64,000 nucleotides of DNA. Source: Desulfatiglans anilini DSM 4660 (GTDB taxonomy: Bacteria > Desulfobacterota > DSM-4660 > Desulfatiglandales > Desulfatiglandaceae). Location: assembly GCF_000422285.1 (NCBI RefSeq), contig NZ_AULM01000002.1, positions 186,001 to 250,000 of the forward strand. The letters run 5' to 3'. The notes under the pieces are model-generated. The model searched no databases, was not told where the DNA came from, and was given only the letters and a program-made list of their open reading frames with translations. Shown here piece by piece: positions 26,574 through 34,792 of the stretch (position 1 is the first letter of the stretch; every line of letters starts with the position of its first letter). Position numbers and translations under genes: made by a program.

Positions 26574-27341
26574 TTACAGCGGGGGTGACCAGCGGTTGGT
26601 GGATCCGTCGTAGGACCAGCAGTCTTCGAGGGCCTTGCGCGATGTGTATTGGGGGTTTTCGGCCCAGATGAGCATCTGTTCGTGGGCCCGGCTGAGCTGT
26701 TTGAATTTCTCTGCGTCGCCGCCGACGTCCGGGTGGTATCGTTTGGCCATCTTCTTGTAGGCGTGCCTGATCTTGACCATGAGGGAATCGGAAGAAAGAT
26801 CCTCGTTCTCCAGGTCCAGGATCTTCAGGCACGTCCTCTCGTCCTTCGAGAGCCGGGGCTTGCTGTTGCGATCGGGCATGATGCTTTGGGGATCGATGCG
26901 CCCCTGCTGGTTGCGCTCTAGCATATAGAACGATGCATAGCTCCTGGAGGTGCGGTTGTGGACCATATCGTGCCACTCCTCGCCGGAGCGGAGGATCAGA
27001 TTCTTGAGATCCTGGGCGGGTTTGTTCCCGGGGGCGCGACGGGCGACGAAACGCGAGATGCGCTTCGAAAAGACCGGGAGGGTGTCGAGGATGACGTGGT
27101 TGCTGGTGAAAAAAAAGGCCGCATAGCGGGTGTTCAAAGCTTTGAGGAGCCCCTTGGACAAGGAAAGCACCCAATTCATCTGCTGCCGGCATTCCTTCGA
27201 GCAGTATCGGCGCCCCCCTTTGACCGGCATGATACCGCACGCAAGGCAACGCTTCACACGTTGGGCCTCGGGCTGGAGGGCGATTTCGAATGGCTCTATG
27301 GTTTGGGTGGCGGTGCGCATTTTCCGGGAAAGTCGGATCAT
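26574..27341 (-). CDS. Zinc-finger J-domain protein
   Basis: A 255-residue protein. The N-terminal part has a Cys cluster CLACGIMPVKGGRRYCSKEC (about residues 30-55), likely a zinc finger. The C-terminal 70 residues form a J domain with HPD in KRYHPDVGGD. The middle is helical and uncharacterised. It may recruit Hsp70 to a nucleic-acid or protein target (inference). The start is uncertain: 27341 fits the promoter at 27376-27404; 27320 is an alternative and neither has a clear Shine-Dalgarno. Confidence 0.75.
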   Translation of the reverse strand: MIRLSRKMRTATQTIEPFEIALQPEAQRVKRCLACGIMPVKGGRRYCSKECRQQMNWVLSLSKGLLKALNTRYAAFFFTSNHVILDTLPVFSKRISRFVARRAPGNKPAQDLKNLILRSGEEWHDMVHNRTSRSYASFYMLERNQQGRIDPQSIMPDRNSKPRLSKDERTCLKILDLENEDLSSDSLMVKIRHAYKKMAKRYHPDVGGDAEKFKQLSRAHEQMLIWAENPQYTSRKALEDCWSYDGSTNRWSPPL

Positions 27342-27375
27342 TCCTGATTGAATATATTTTTGCAGACTCGCTTCC

Positions 27376-27404
27376 CTTATATACTGAAATGACGCGGGAA
27401 GCAA
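27376..27404 (-). promoter_or_regulatory. Putative promoter of the zinc-finger J gene
   Basis: TTGCTT (27404-27399) and TATAAG (27381-27376) are 17 bases apart on the minus strand, between the epmA stop and the J gene start, so the J gene may have its own transcript as well as read-through. Confidence 0.45.
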
Positions 27405-27411
27405 GCACTTC

Positions 27412-28359
27412 CTAAAGATCCTCGGGGGTGAAGGCGACGATGTCGTCTACGCAGATGCGACCGGTGAAGAGCATCACGAGGCGGTCGATGCCGAGGGCGA
27501 TCCCGGCGGCTTCCCTGCCGGCCAGCTTTTCGAGATCACGCAGGAAACGCTCCGGTGCGGGATAGGCATCTTTGCCCGCCCGAAGCCGGACCGAGGCCTC
27601 TTCACGGAAGCGCCGGCACTGTTCTCCGGCGTCGGTCAGCTCCGAGAAGCCGTTGGCGAGCTCCAGCCCGCCGATGTAGAGCTCGACTCGCTCCGCCCAT
27701 CGGGGGTCCGCAGGCTTCAGCCGGGACAGGGAGCCGAGCGCGGCAGGGTAATCGCAGAGAAAAACGGGACGGGCTACTCCGAGGCGGGGCTCGATGTGAC
27801 AGACGAGGATCTCGTCAAAACGGTCCGCCGCGAGGGCTTCTTCGAGAGGCACGGGCGAGTGGCGTGTAAAGGCCTCCGCCACGGTCAGTCTTTCCCACGG
27901 CGGGGTGAGGTCGATCGACCACCCTTCGTAGCGGAGGACGGGTCCGGAATCGAAGGCCTCGGCAACCGCTCCGACGAGCTCTTCGCAGTCCGTCATCAGC
28001 CGCCGGTAGTCGGCGTCCAGCCGGTACCACTCCAGCATGGTAAACTCCGGCAGGTGGAGCCGGCCGCGCTCTCCCCTCCGGAAACATTTGCAGATCTGGA
28101 AGATGCGGTCGAAGCCATCGGCCAGCAGCCGTTTCATGCAGAGTTCAGGGGAGGTCTGCAGGAAGCCCCCGTCGGCCGGGACGGCGTCGATGTGGGTTTC
28201 CGGGGCAGGTCCAGGGATGAGGACGGGGGTTTCCACCTCCAGAAAGCCGTCTTCGAGAAAAAAACACCGCGCCGCCTGGATCAGGCGGGCACGCAGCCTG
28301 AGCAGGGCGGAGCGGTCGACGGCCGAGGAGGGTTGCTGCAGAAGGCTATTCTTTGACAC
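27412..28359 (-). CDS. epmA: EF-P lysine lysyltransferase EpmA (GenX/PoxA)
   Basis: A 315-residue class II lysyl-tRNA-synthetase-like enzyme lacking the tRNA anticodon domain, typical of EpmA. Visible class II motifs include GFLEVETPVLIPGPAPETHI, FRRGERGRLHLPEFTMLEWY (motif 2) and GIALGIDRLVMLFTG (motif 3). EpmA attaches beta-lysine to elongation factor P. The start is taken as GTG at 28359, overlapping the efp stop by 14 bases; the longer open frame would lie inside efp. It directly follows efp, its substrate gene. EpmB, which makes beta-lysine, is not in the window. Confidence 0.92.
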   Translation of the reverse strand: MSKNSLLQQPSSAVDRSALLRLRARLIQAARCFFLEDGFLEVETPVLIPGPAPETHIDAVPADGGFLQTSPELCMKRLLADGFDRIFQICKCFRRGERGRLHLPEFTMLEWYRLDADYRRLMTDCEELVGAVAEAFDSGPVLRYEGWSIDLTPPWERLTVAEAFTRHSPVPLEEALAADRFDEILVCHIEPRLGVARPVFLCDYPAALGSLSRLKPADPRWAERVELYIGGLELANGFSELTDAGEQCRRFREEASVRLRAGKDAYPAPERFLRDLEKLAGREAAGIALGIDRLVMLFTGRICVDDIVAFTPEDL

Positions 28360-28909
28360 GCGTAACGTATTCACCGGTGCGGGTGTCGATCTGAATCTTT
28401 TCCCCCTCCTGGATGAAGGGGGGAACCCGCAGAACATAACCGGTTTCGAGGGTGACAGGCTTCGAATCACCGGCCGCCGAATCCCCTTTGACCCAAGGGT
28501 CGGCCTTCGTAACGGTCAAATTGACGAAGTTGGGAAGGGTGATGCCGATCGCCTTTTCCCCGAAAAAGAGGATATCCACTTCCAGGTTGTCAATCAGGAA
28601 GTTCTTGGCGTCGCCGAGTTGATCTTCTTTGAGGAAGGCCTGTTCGTAGCTCTGGACGTCCATGAAGCAGAATTCGTTTTCCTGGTTGTAAAGGTACTGC
28701 ATGCGGCGTTCCTCGAGGGCCGCCTGCTGAAACGTGTCACCGGAGCGGTAGGTCCGGTCGAGGATGACCTCAGTGATCATGTTCTTCAGTTTGCACCGGT
28801 AAAGGGCCTGCCCCTTCCCGGGTTTCGAGAACTGAAACTCGGTGACGACGTAGGGTTCACCGTCGATTTCCACCTTGAGGCCTTTTCGCAGGTCGCTTGC
28901 TGTGTACAT
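28346..28909 (-). CDS. efp: Translation elongation factor P
   Basis: A 187-residue EF-P with its three beta-barrel domains. The loop SKPGKGQALYR contains the Lys (about residue 33) that EpmA modifies, consistent with the adjacent epmA. EF-P relieves ribosome stalling at polyproline. The ATG at 28909 follows AAGGA by nine bases; a TTG three codons upstream was rejected. The C-terminal domain ends IQIDTRTGEYVTRVKE. Confidence 0.96.
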   Translation of the reverse strand: MYTASDLRKGLKVEIDGEPYVVTEFQFSKPGKGQALYRCKLKNMITEVILDRTYRSGDTFQQAALEERRMQYLYNQENEFCFMDVQSYEQAFLKEDQLGDAKNFLIDNLEVDILFFGEKAIGITLPNFVNLTVTKADPWVKGDSAAGDSKPVTLETGYVLRVPPFIQEGEKIQIDTRTGEYVTRVKE

Positions 28910-28986
28910 AGGCTGCAATCCTTCATGGTGATGTGTGATGCCCCCGGAGGGGGGCCGGGTTTCCGATCGTTTTGCCGATGCCTTGA

Positions 28987-29014
28987 TTTATATAGAAAAA
29001 GGGCTCGGGTCAAG
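28987..29014 (-). promoter_or_regulatory. Putative promoter of efp-epmA
   Basis: CTTGAC (29014-29009) and TATAAA (28992-28987) are 16 bases apart on the minus strand, about 78 bases before the efp start codon. Confidence 0.5.
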
Positions 29015-29045
29015 AGAAAATCCTGTTGCCGCGGAGCGAAAAGAC

Positions 29046-29074
29046 TTGAGCGCGGAGGCCGAAACAGATATAAA
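29046..29074 (+). promoter_or_regulatory. Putative promoter of the acyl-CoA synthetase gene
   Basis: TTGAGC (29046-29051) and TATAAA (29069-29074) are 17 bases apart, about 48 bases before the start codon at 29122 and divergent from the efp promoter. Confidence 0.45.
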
Positions 29075-29121
29075 AATGCTAACATAATCAGGTGAATAAC
29101 GTTCACAAGGAGGCAGGCTTG

Positions 29122-30870
29122 ATGGAGAATCCCTTTTTTGTCCCGGAGTCGCGGCCCTGGTTTCGCCCCGAGGCGGGCTGGCCGGAGCAGGTCCCCAGGA
29201 ATTTCGATTTCCCCCGCATCTCACTGTATCAGATGTTGGCCGAATCGGCGGCGAAGCATGCCGACCTGCAGGCGATGTGGTTCCTCGAAACCTTCATGAG
29301 TTATCGCGAACTCGACCGCCATGTCAACGCCCTCGCGACGAGCCTGCACGGTCTGGGGCTCAGGAAAGGGGACGTCGTGGCCCTGGTTCTGCCGAACTCC
29401 TTCCAATACGTTATTTCCTACTATGCCTGTGCGCGTCTCGGTCTGGTGGTGACCGGGGTCAATCCCACCTACAAACCGGCGGAGGTCCTCCATCAATTCA
29501 ATGTGACGGGCGTGAAGGCGGCCATCGCCCTGGACGCTCTTTACGAGCCCTTGATCAAACCCATCGCGGAGGTCTACCCTCTCAAACCCGTGATTGTGAC
29601 CGGCATCGTCGATCTGGTCCGGATGTCGGGGCTGAAGCGCTGGCTCGGGAAAAAACTCAAGAAGATCCCGACCGGGGAGGTCCCGGCCTCGGCCATCCGC
29701 TTCAATGATCTCCTTGCGGTGACGCCGGCCCCGCCGGATGTCTCTGTTCTCCCCGATGACCCGGCCACCTATATCATGACGGGCGGGACGACCGGCGTGC
29801 CCAAGGCGGCTGTACTCACGCATTTCAACTGCGTGTCGAACGCGGTGCAGTGCTCCCTATGGATGTGGATGGGGGGAAAGGGCTTTGCCGACGTCGGGGT
29901 TTTGCCGCTTTTCCACTCCTTTGCGATGACCACGGTCATGAATACCAGCGTCCGGGTCGGCATGTGGATGATGCTGTTCCCGAAGCCGCCCGAGACCGGT
30001 GAACTGATCAAGACGATCTGCCGGCTCGCGCCCGACAAACAGACCATCTACTGCGGGGCCGAGGTGCTTTTCCAGCGGATGGCGGATTACCCGGAGATCG
30101 GGAAATTTCCGATCGCCCGGAAGATGCGTGCCTGCATCTCGGGGGCGGGTCCTCTTCACCGTCCGGTTCAGGAGCGCTTCGAGAAGGCGACGAACGCAGT
30201 CATTGTCGAGGGTTATGGGCTTACGGAAAGCTCCCCGGTCATCTCCGCCGGGCCGCTCACGGATTTTCGCACGACGGGTACCATCGGCCTGCCCCTGCCG
30301 GGAACTGAATGGAAGATCATGGATATCGCCACGGGGACCGAGGAACTCCCTGTCGGCGAGCACGGCGAACTGGTGGCGAGCGGCCCCCAGGTTATGCTAG
30401 GATATTTGAATCAACCGAAGGAGACGGCGGACACGATCCGGGAGTGGGACGGTAAGCGCTGGCTTTTTACCGGTGATATCGGCTATGTGGATGAACATGG
30501 GCGGGTCACGATCAGCGACCGCAAGAAGCAGCTCATCAAGGTGCGGGGCTACTCGGTCTTCCCGAAAGAGGTGGAAGAACTCGTCGGGCGGCACGAGTCG
30601 GTGCTGGAGGTGGCTGCCTCGGGCCTGCCTGACCCCGAGACGGGCGAACTCATCAAGGTCTGGGTGGTTCTTAAGGACAACTGGAAAGGGAAGATCACCG
30701 AATCGGAGCTGAGGGAGTGGTGCAAGGAGAATATCACCCACTACAAGGTGCCGAAGTTGATCGAGTTGCGGGATGATCTTCCGAAGACACTGGTCGGCAA
30801 GGTGATGCGCCGGCAGCTCATGGAAGCCGATCCGGTCTACAGGGCGTTTCACGAAAAGCCCAAGGCGTGA
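29122..30870 (+). CDS. Long-chain fatty acid-CoA ligase-like protein
   Basis: A 582-residue AMP-forming acyl-CoA synthetase. Motifs: TYIMTGGTTGVPKAAVLTHF (P-loop), VEGYGLTESSPV, the WLFTGDIGYVDEHGR and GYSVFPKEVEELV stretches, and the catalytic Lys in KTLVGKVMRRQ. Length and the N-terminal PEQVPRNFDFPRISLYQML resemble FadD-type enzymes. It has its own promoter and stands alone, so a general fatty-acid activation role is likely. The ATG at 29122 follows AAGGAGG; a GTG ten codons upstream is less likely. Confidence 0.9.
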   Translation: MENPFFVPESRPWFRPEAGWPEQVPRNFDFPRISLYQMLAESAAKHADLQAMWFLETFMSYRELDRHVNALATSLHGLGLRKGDVVALVLPNSFQYVISYYACARLGLVVTGVNPTYKPAEVLHQFNVTGVKAAIALDALYEPLIKPIAEVYPLKPVIVTGIVDLVRMSGLKRWLGKKLKKIPTGEVPASAIRFNDLLAVTPAPPDVSVLPDDPATYIMTGGTTGVPKAAVLTHFNCVSNAVQCSLWMWMGGKGFADVGVLPLFHSFAMTTVMNTSVRVGMWMMLFPKPPETGELIKTICRLAPDKQTIYCGAEVLFQRMADYPEIGKFPIARKMRACISGAGPLHRPVQERFEKATNAVIVEGYGLTESSPVISAGPLTDFRTTGTIGLPLPGTEWKIMDIATGTEELPVGEHGELVASGPQVMLGYLNQPKETADTIREWDGKRWLFTGDIGYVDEHGRVTISDRKKQLIKVRGYSVFPKEVEELVGRHESVLEVAASGLPDPETGELIKVWVVLKDNWKGKITESELREWCKENITHYKVPKLIELRDDLPKTLVGKVMRRQLMEADPVYRAFHEKPKA

Positions 30871-30974
30871 TCCGCGCAGCGTGCTGTTGCCGGATCCGGC
30901 AGGCGGTTCGGCGCTCCTCTCCTTCCAACATACAGAAAGGATGGTTTTGGCCCGTGACGCATCAGGAAGCCATT

Positions 30975-31313
30975 ATGGCGTTTTCCCAAAGTGAAAAGAT
31001 CAAAGCCGGCATCATCTGGGCGTCGACCGCCCTTCAGTCCACGGACGCCCTTCAGGGCATGGAAAAGCGCGGTGCAGAGGGGGTGATCAGGACCCTCGTG
31101 AACCTGATTGCCCATGATGTGCAGCTGTCCTCGCGGGTCGCCCCCGACGAGGGCTGGGGGGAGGTCCAGTCTTTTCTGGACCAGGCGCTGGTGATGGTTG
31201 CCTCCGGCGTGGGCTTCGATGCGGTGCACCACCTGACCAAGGCCCTCAGCCGTGTGACGACGATCGGCCAGCGGGCCATGACGGCTCTGAAAGAGGAACA
31301 TCTGCTCGATTGA
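30975..31313 (+). CDS. Conserved-looking hypothetical protein
   Basis: A 112-residue soluble, helical protein without a recognised family. Notable sequence: EKIKAGIIWASTALQSTDAL, then AEGVIRTLVNLIAHDVQLSS and a C-terminal AMTALKEEHLLD. The start is taken as ATG at 30975 (AGGA seven bases upstream); a GTG seven codons earlier is also possible. It lies 105 bases after the acyl-CoA synthetase on the same strand. Confidence 0.6.
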   Translation: MAFSQSEKIKAGIIWASTALQSTDALQGMEKRGAEGVIRTLVNLIAHDVQLSSRVAPDEGWGEVQSFLDQALVMVASGVGFDAVHHLTKALSRVTTIGQRAMTALKEEHLLD

Positions 31314-31581
31314 ACCGCCTGTGCGGGCCTGGCCGGGATGGGGGTCCCGGCGGGTCGTTTTCAGCAGCCGCCTCCTCATGTCTGTTGGGTTGGTTCTTTT
31401 CTCCGGTCCTCGAGGTCGCCGTCTGTGGCGTCTTTTACAGGGAATACCCCTGCAGCTTGGTTTGACGTGCGGATCCTGCCGCGATGGATGGCGGTGGGTG
31501 TCCAAGGAATGAAGGCCCGGCCGGCCGGCGGCTGAAAGGCGCCCCTTCGGCCCGAAGCGGAAGGGATGTGCGTGAAAGAGC

Positions 31582-32331
31582 GTGAATAGAGACCAACTGG
31601 AAGGCATTCTGAGGGAGTTGAAGCGCGGAGAGACCACCGTCGAGGCGTGTCTCGAGCGCCTGAAATCGCTCCCGTTCGAAGACATGGGGTTTGCCTGCCT
31701 CGACCATCACCGCCCTCTGCGGCGCGGCGCGGCCGAAGTGATCTACGGCGAAGGGAAGGATGCCGCCGACATCCAGGCGATTATGGAGCGGATGATCGAC
31801 GCGGGGGACAACGTCCTCGTGACCCGCCTCGCCCCCGAAAAGGCCGAGGTCCTCGAGCGGGCCTTCCCGGAGAGCGTCTATCACCCCCGCGGGCGCGTTC
31901 TCACCCTCATCCGCGAAAGCCCCGGGCCGGCAGGCCGGGGGACGATCCTCGTCGTGAGCGCCGGGACCTCCGATATTCCCGTGGCCGAGGAGGCGGCCGT
32001 CACGGCGCGCTTTCTCGGCCACACGGTGGAGACGCTCTATGACGTAGGCGTTGCCGGGCTGCACCGGCTGTTGCGGGCGCAGGAGCGCCTGCGGCAGGCC
32101 TCGGTCATCATCGTGGTCGCCGGTATGGAAGGGGCGCTTCCGAGTGTGGTGGGCGGGCTCGTAGACCGGCCGGTCATCGCAGTGCCCACGAGCATAGGGT
32201 ACGGCGCGGGTTTTCAAGGCCTGGCGGCGCTTCTCGGCATGCTCAATTCCTGCGCGGCCGGGGTGACGGTGGTCAATATCGACAATGGCTTCGGCGCGGG
32301 CTATGCGGCGAGTCTGATCAACCGGGTCTGA
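31582..32331 (+). CDS. larB: Nickel-pincer cofactor biosynthesis protein LarB
   Basis: A 249-residue LarB-family protein (AIR carboxylase-like). Characteristic sequences are VIYGEGKDAADIQAIMERM, VVSAGTSDIPVAEEAAVTA and ACASNIDNG-type MLNSCAAGVTVVNIDNGFGA at the end. LarB carboxylates nicotinic acid adenine dinucleotide at the start of nickel-pincer cofactor synthesis used by lactate racemase-type enzymes. No larC, larE or larA is nearby. Start is GTG at 31582; its Shine-Dalgarno is weak. The 268 bases before it hold no gene that I can support. Its 3' end overlaps the convergent radical SAM gene by 14 bases. Confidence 0.92.
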   Translation: MNRDQLEGILRELKRGETTVEACLERLKSLPFEDMGFACLDHHRPLRRGAAEVIYGEGKDAADIQAIMERMIDAGDNVLVTRLAPEKAEVLERAFPESVYHPRGRVLTLIRESPGPAGRGTILVVSAGTSDIPVAEEAAVTARFLGHTVETLYDVGVAGLHRLLRAQERLRQASVIIVVAGMEGALPSVVGGLVDRPVIAVPTSIGYGAGFQGLAALLGMLNSCAAGVTVVNIDNGFGAGYAASLINRV

Positions 32332-33727
32332 AGTCGGCTTCGGCCGTGACGGCATGCGGCGGGTGGGCGCTGCGGTCTCGGACGGATTCGCGGATGGTGC
32401 GCAGCTTGCCCCTCAGTTCCGGCAGGCGGGCCCGTTCGTGCGCACCCCAGCAGGGGAGCAGGGTGTTGTTGTGAAACAAGGGCTCGCCGGCCAGGTCGTA
32501 GGCCGAGGCGGCCCGGGCCGCCTCCCAGAGGGCCGTGTGCGGGATCGGCGAATATTCGGAGATGAAGGGCATGACGCCCGCCTTTTCCACCAGGGAGAGG
32601 GCCGCGTGGACGGCCTCGGCGGATTGGCCCGGCAGGCCGGCCAGGAGGTAGGCCCCGATCTCCGTCCCCTGGAATCCGGCGTGCAGAAGGTTTTCCACCG
32701 CCCTTTCGAATTCCCCCTGCCGCACCTTTTCGTCCATGCGCCGGTCTGAGAAATCCGCCGATTCGAGCCCCAGGCGGATGGTCCGGAACCCCGCCTGACG
32801 CATGAGGAGGGCGGTTCCGCGTGAGATCTCCCGGACGTGGAGGGCGTTCGGCGTGTGGAAGCGGACGTCCGGCGCCTCGCGGGCGATCCCTTCGAGGAGG
32901 CCCCGGATCGAATCCCCGGGGCCGGCGAGGAGCGCGTCGTCGTAAAAGGCCATATCGGCGACGCCCATTTCATGCCTCCAATAGCGGATTTCGTCAACGA
33001 CGTCTTGCGCTTCTCTCCGCGCCGTGTGCGGGTTCAGAAAGGGGCCTGCGCAGTAGCGGCAGCGGTAGGGGCAGCCCCGCGAGGCGAGCAGACAGATATA
33101 GTCTAGGCCGTGGAGGAGATCGAAGGCCGGGTAGGGGTGCAAGGGTTGTTTGCGTCCCGCCGCGGGCGGCGGGGGCAGCCCGAGGCAGGTCAGCAAGGCG
33201 ATGAGCGCCTGCGGGTCGTCTTCGTAAACCACGTGATCGGCGCCGCTTGTTGCCGCGGCGTGCCGACGGCAGAGGCGCGCGTAGATCCCTCCGAGGATCA
33301 CCGGCGCCTCAGGATGCACGGCGCGTGCAGCGGCGATGGCGGCCTGGACGCCCGGATACCAGTAGGTCATGAGAGAGGTCACCAGGATGGCGCCCGGTTC
33401 GGGGACGGCGGCCAGATCCGCCTGGAAGGCGGCCGGGCTGATGCCGTAGCGGCTGTAAGGGCGGGTGGCGAAGTTCAGGCAGGCAGGCTTCGGGATCTCG
33501 AGGCGCGGGTATTTACCCGTTCCGTAGAGACGCCGCCTGACGGCGAGGGGACCCTCGCCCTCGAGCAGGGACGGGTGGTGGACATCGAGGCAATCGATCA
33601 GATGGATGCGGTAGCCGCTGCGCCGCAGCGCTGCGGCCAGGGTGAGCAGGCCGAGCGGCTTGGCCCAGAGGTCATAGGCGGCGAAATCGTGGATCCAGGG
33701 GTTGATCAGGACCAGGGTCGGGCCCAT
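32318..33727 (-). CDS. B12-binding-type radical SAM protein
   Basis: A 469-residue protein with an N-terminal Rossmann-like cobalamin-binding-type domain ([20 protein letters not shown], then [20 protein letters not shown]) and a radical SAM domain with the 4Fe-4S motif CPYRCRYC (CX3CX2C, about residue 205). The cobalamin-ligating DXHXXG is not visible, as in many members. The later [20 protein letters not shown] fits the HemN/MiaB-like barrel. Substrate unknown. The start at 33727 follows AAAGGA; the frame is open for about 200 more codons upstream but those run antisense to dtd and lack family homology. It is convergent with larB. Confidence 0.85.
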   Translation of the reverse strand: MGPTLVLINPWIHDFAAYDLWAKPLGLLTLAAALRRSGYRIHLIDCLDVHHPSLLEGEGPLAVRRRLYGTGKYPRLEIPKPACLNFATRPYSRYGISPAAFQADLAAVPEPGAILVTSLMTYWYPGVQAAIAAARAVHPEAPVILGGIYARLCRRHAAATSGADHVVYEDDPQALIALLTCLGLPPPPAAGRKQPLHPYPAFDLLHGLDYICLLASRGCPYRCRYCAGPFLNPHTARREAQDVVDEIRYWRHEMGVADMAFYDDALLAGPGDSIRGLLEGIAREAPDVRFHTPNALHVREISRGTALLMRQAGFRTIRLGLESADFSDRRMDEKVRQGEFERAVENLLHAGFQGTEIGAYLLAGLPGQSAEAVHAALSLVEKAGVMPFISEYSPIPHTALWEAARAASAYDLAGEPLFHNNTLLPCWGAHERARLPELRGKLRTIRESVRDRSAHPPHAVTAEADFRPG

Positions 33728-33934
33728 CGAAGACGGTTCCTTTCGTTTAAATGTATCCCGCGCAGCCGGTGCGCCGGTGCGACCTTCCGTCCCCGCGCCC
33801 CGCAAATCTGTGGCGGAGCCGCTCGGCCCCGCCAGGTCCAGGTGCCGGCTGCAGTTCCTGCGCCCGGGCCGGTCGCCCGCATGGCCTCTTGCCCGTTCAA
33901 GGAAACTCGGTCTTTCAAGGGAGGCTTTCAGACG

Positions 33935-34384
33935 ATGCGCGCCGTTATACAAAGGGTGAAAGAGTCGCGGGTGGATATCGACGGAACGGTCGTCGGACGG
34001 ATCGGCCCCGGTCTCCTCGTGCTGCTGGGTGTCGGGGAGGCGGATACGGAGGCGGATGCGGCCTATCTGGCCCGGAAGATCGCCGAGATGCGGATTTTCG
34101 CGGATGCCGGCGGGGCCATGAACCTTTCCGTCCAGGATGTGCAGGGGGAGGTGCTGGTGGTTTCCCAGTTCACCCTCTGGGCCGACTGCCGCAAGGGGCG
34201 CCGCCCATCCTTCGTGCGCGCTGCCAGGCCGGAGAAGGCTCGCGAACTCTACGCCCGGTTCGTCGAGGAGATGAAGGGAACGGGCCTCACCGTGGCCACA
34301 GGCCGCTTTCAGGAAATGATGAAGGTCCACCTCGTCAATGATGGGCCTGTGACCATCCTCATCGACAGCGAAAAGACCTTCTGA
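33935..34384 (+). CDS. dtd: D-aminoacyl-tRNA deacylase
   Basis: A 149-residue Dtd, close to the usual 145. It starts [17 protein letters not shown] and has the family motifs [17 protein letters not shown] and, near the C-terminus, [16 protein letters not shown]; the NXGPXT element is present. It frees D-amino acids mis-attached to tRNA. GGGAGG lies ten bases before the ATG. A longer open frame upstream is antisense to the radical SAM gene. Confidence 0.97.
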   Translation: MRAVIQRVKESRVDIDGTVVGRIGPGLLVLLGVGEADTEADAAYLARKIAEMRIFADAGGAMNLSVQDVQGEVLVVSQFTLWADCRKGRRPSFVRAARPEKARELYARFVEEMKGTGLTVATGRFQEMMKVHLVNDGPVTILIDSEKTF

Positions 34385-34467
34385 AAACCCCTTCAGGCGA
34401 GATCCCTGCCGGCCGGCACCCGTTGGACTTTCCCGGGTCCGGCGGCCCCTCTCCGCACAACCCTGCC

Positions 34468-34614
34468 TCAGTCCATCTGCAGGTCGTGCTCCAGTTCTCG
34501 GATCCGCGCCTGAATGGCCTTCCGCGTTTCAGCGTCCATCTCCGATTCTTCGATTTGCAGCTTCAGACCAAGCAGTTCCATGGTCTTCCGATGTTGTTGA
34601 CAGTTGACTTGCAT
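34468..34614 (-). CDS. Very small helical protein (48 residues)
   Basis: A 48-residue protein, MQVNCQQHRKTMELLGLKLQ onward, strongly predicted to be a charged coiled coil (ESEMDAETRKAIQARIRELE) ending LQMD. AAAGGGG stands directly before the ATG and GAGGT about 13 bases upstream. A second Met at codon 12 follows GGAAG. The amphipathic pattern and high charge make it more coding-like than the antisense frames here. Function unknown. It lies between dtd and the rsmG fusion on the minus strand. Confidence 0.5.
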   Translation of the reverse strand: MQVNCQQHRKTMELLGLKLQIEESEMDAETRKAIQARIRELEHDLQMD

Positions 34615-34792
34615 ATCCCCTTTGTTGACCTCGTTGAATCCAGTCCCTTTTTCGAAAATCCTTCAGAGCGGCGCCGGTGCCCCCGGTTCTGTCCGGGGCG
34701 CCGGCGCCGGCCCGGATTTCAAGCGCTCAGTCCACCGCGCCGTAAGTATACGCCTTTTCCCGACCGTGATCGCCCTGAAGAAGGCCCGGGTT

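Noticed and set aside
33728-34330. N-terminal extension of the B12-type radical SAM protein by about 200 codons
   Set aside because: That stretch runs antisense to dtd and lacks homology; a good start with AAAGGA is at 33727.
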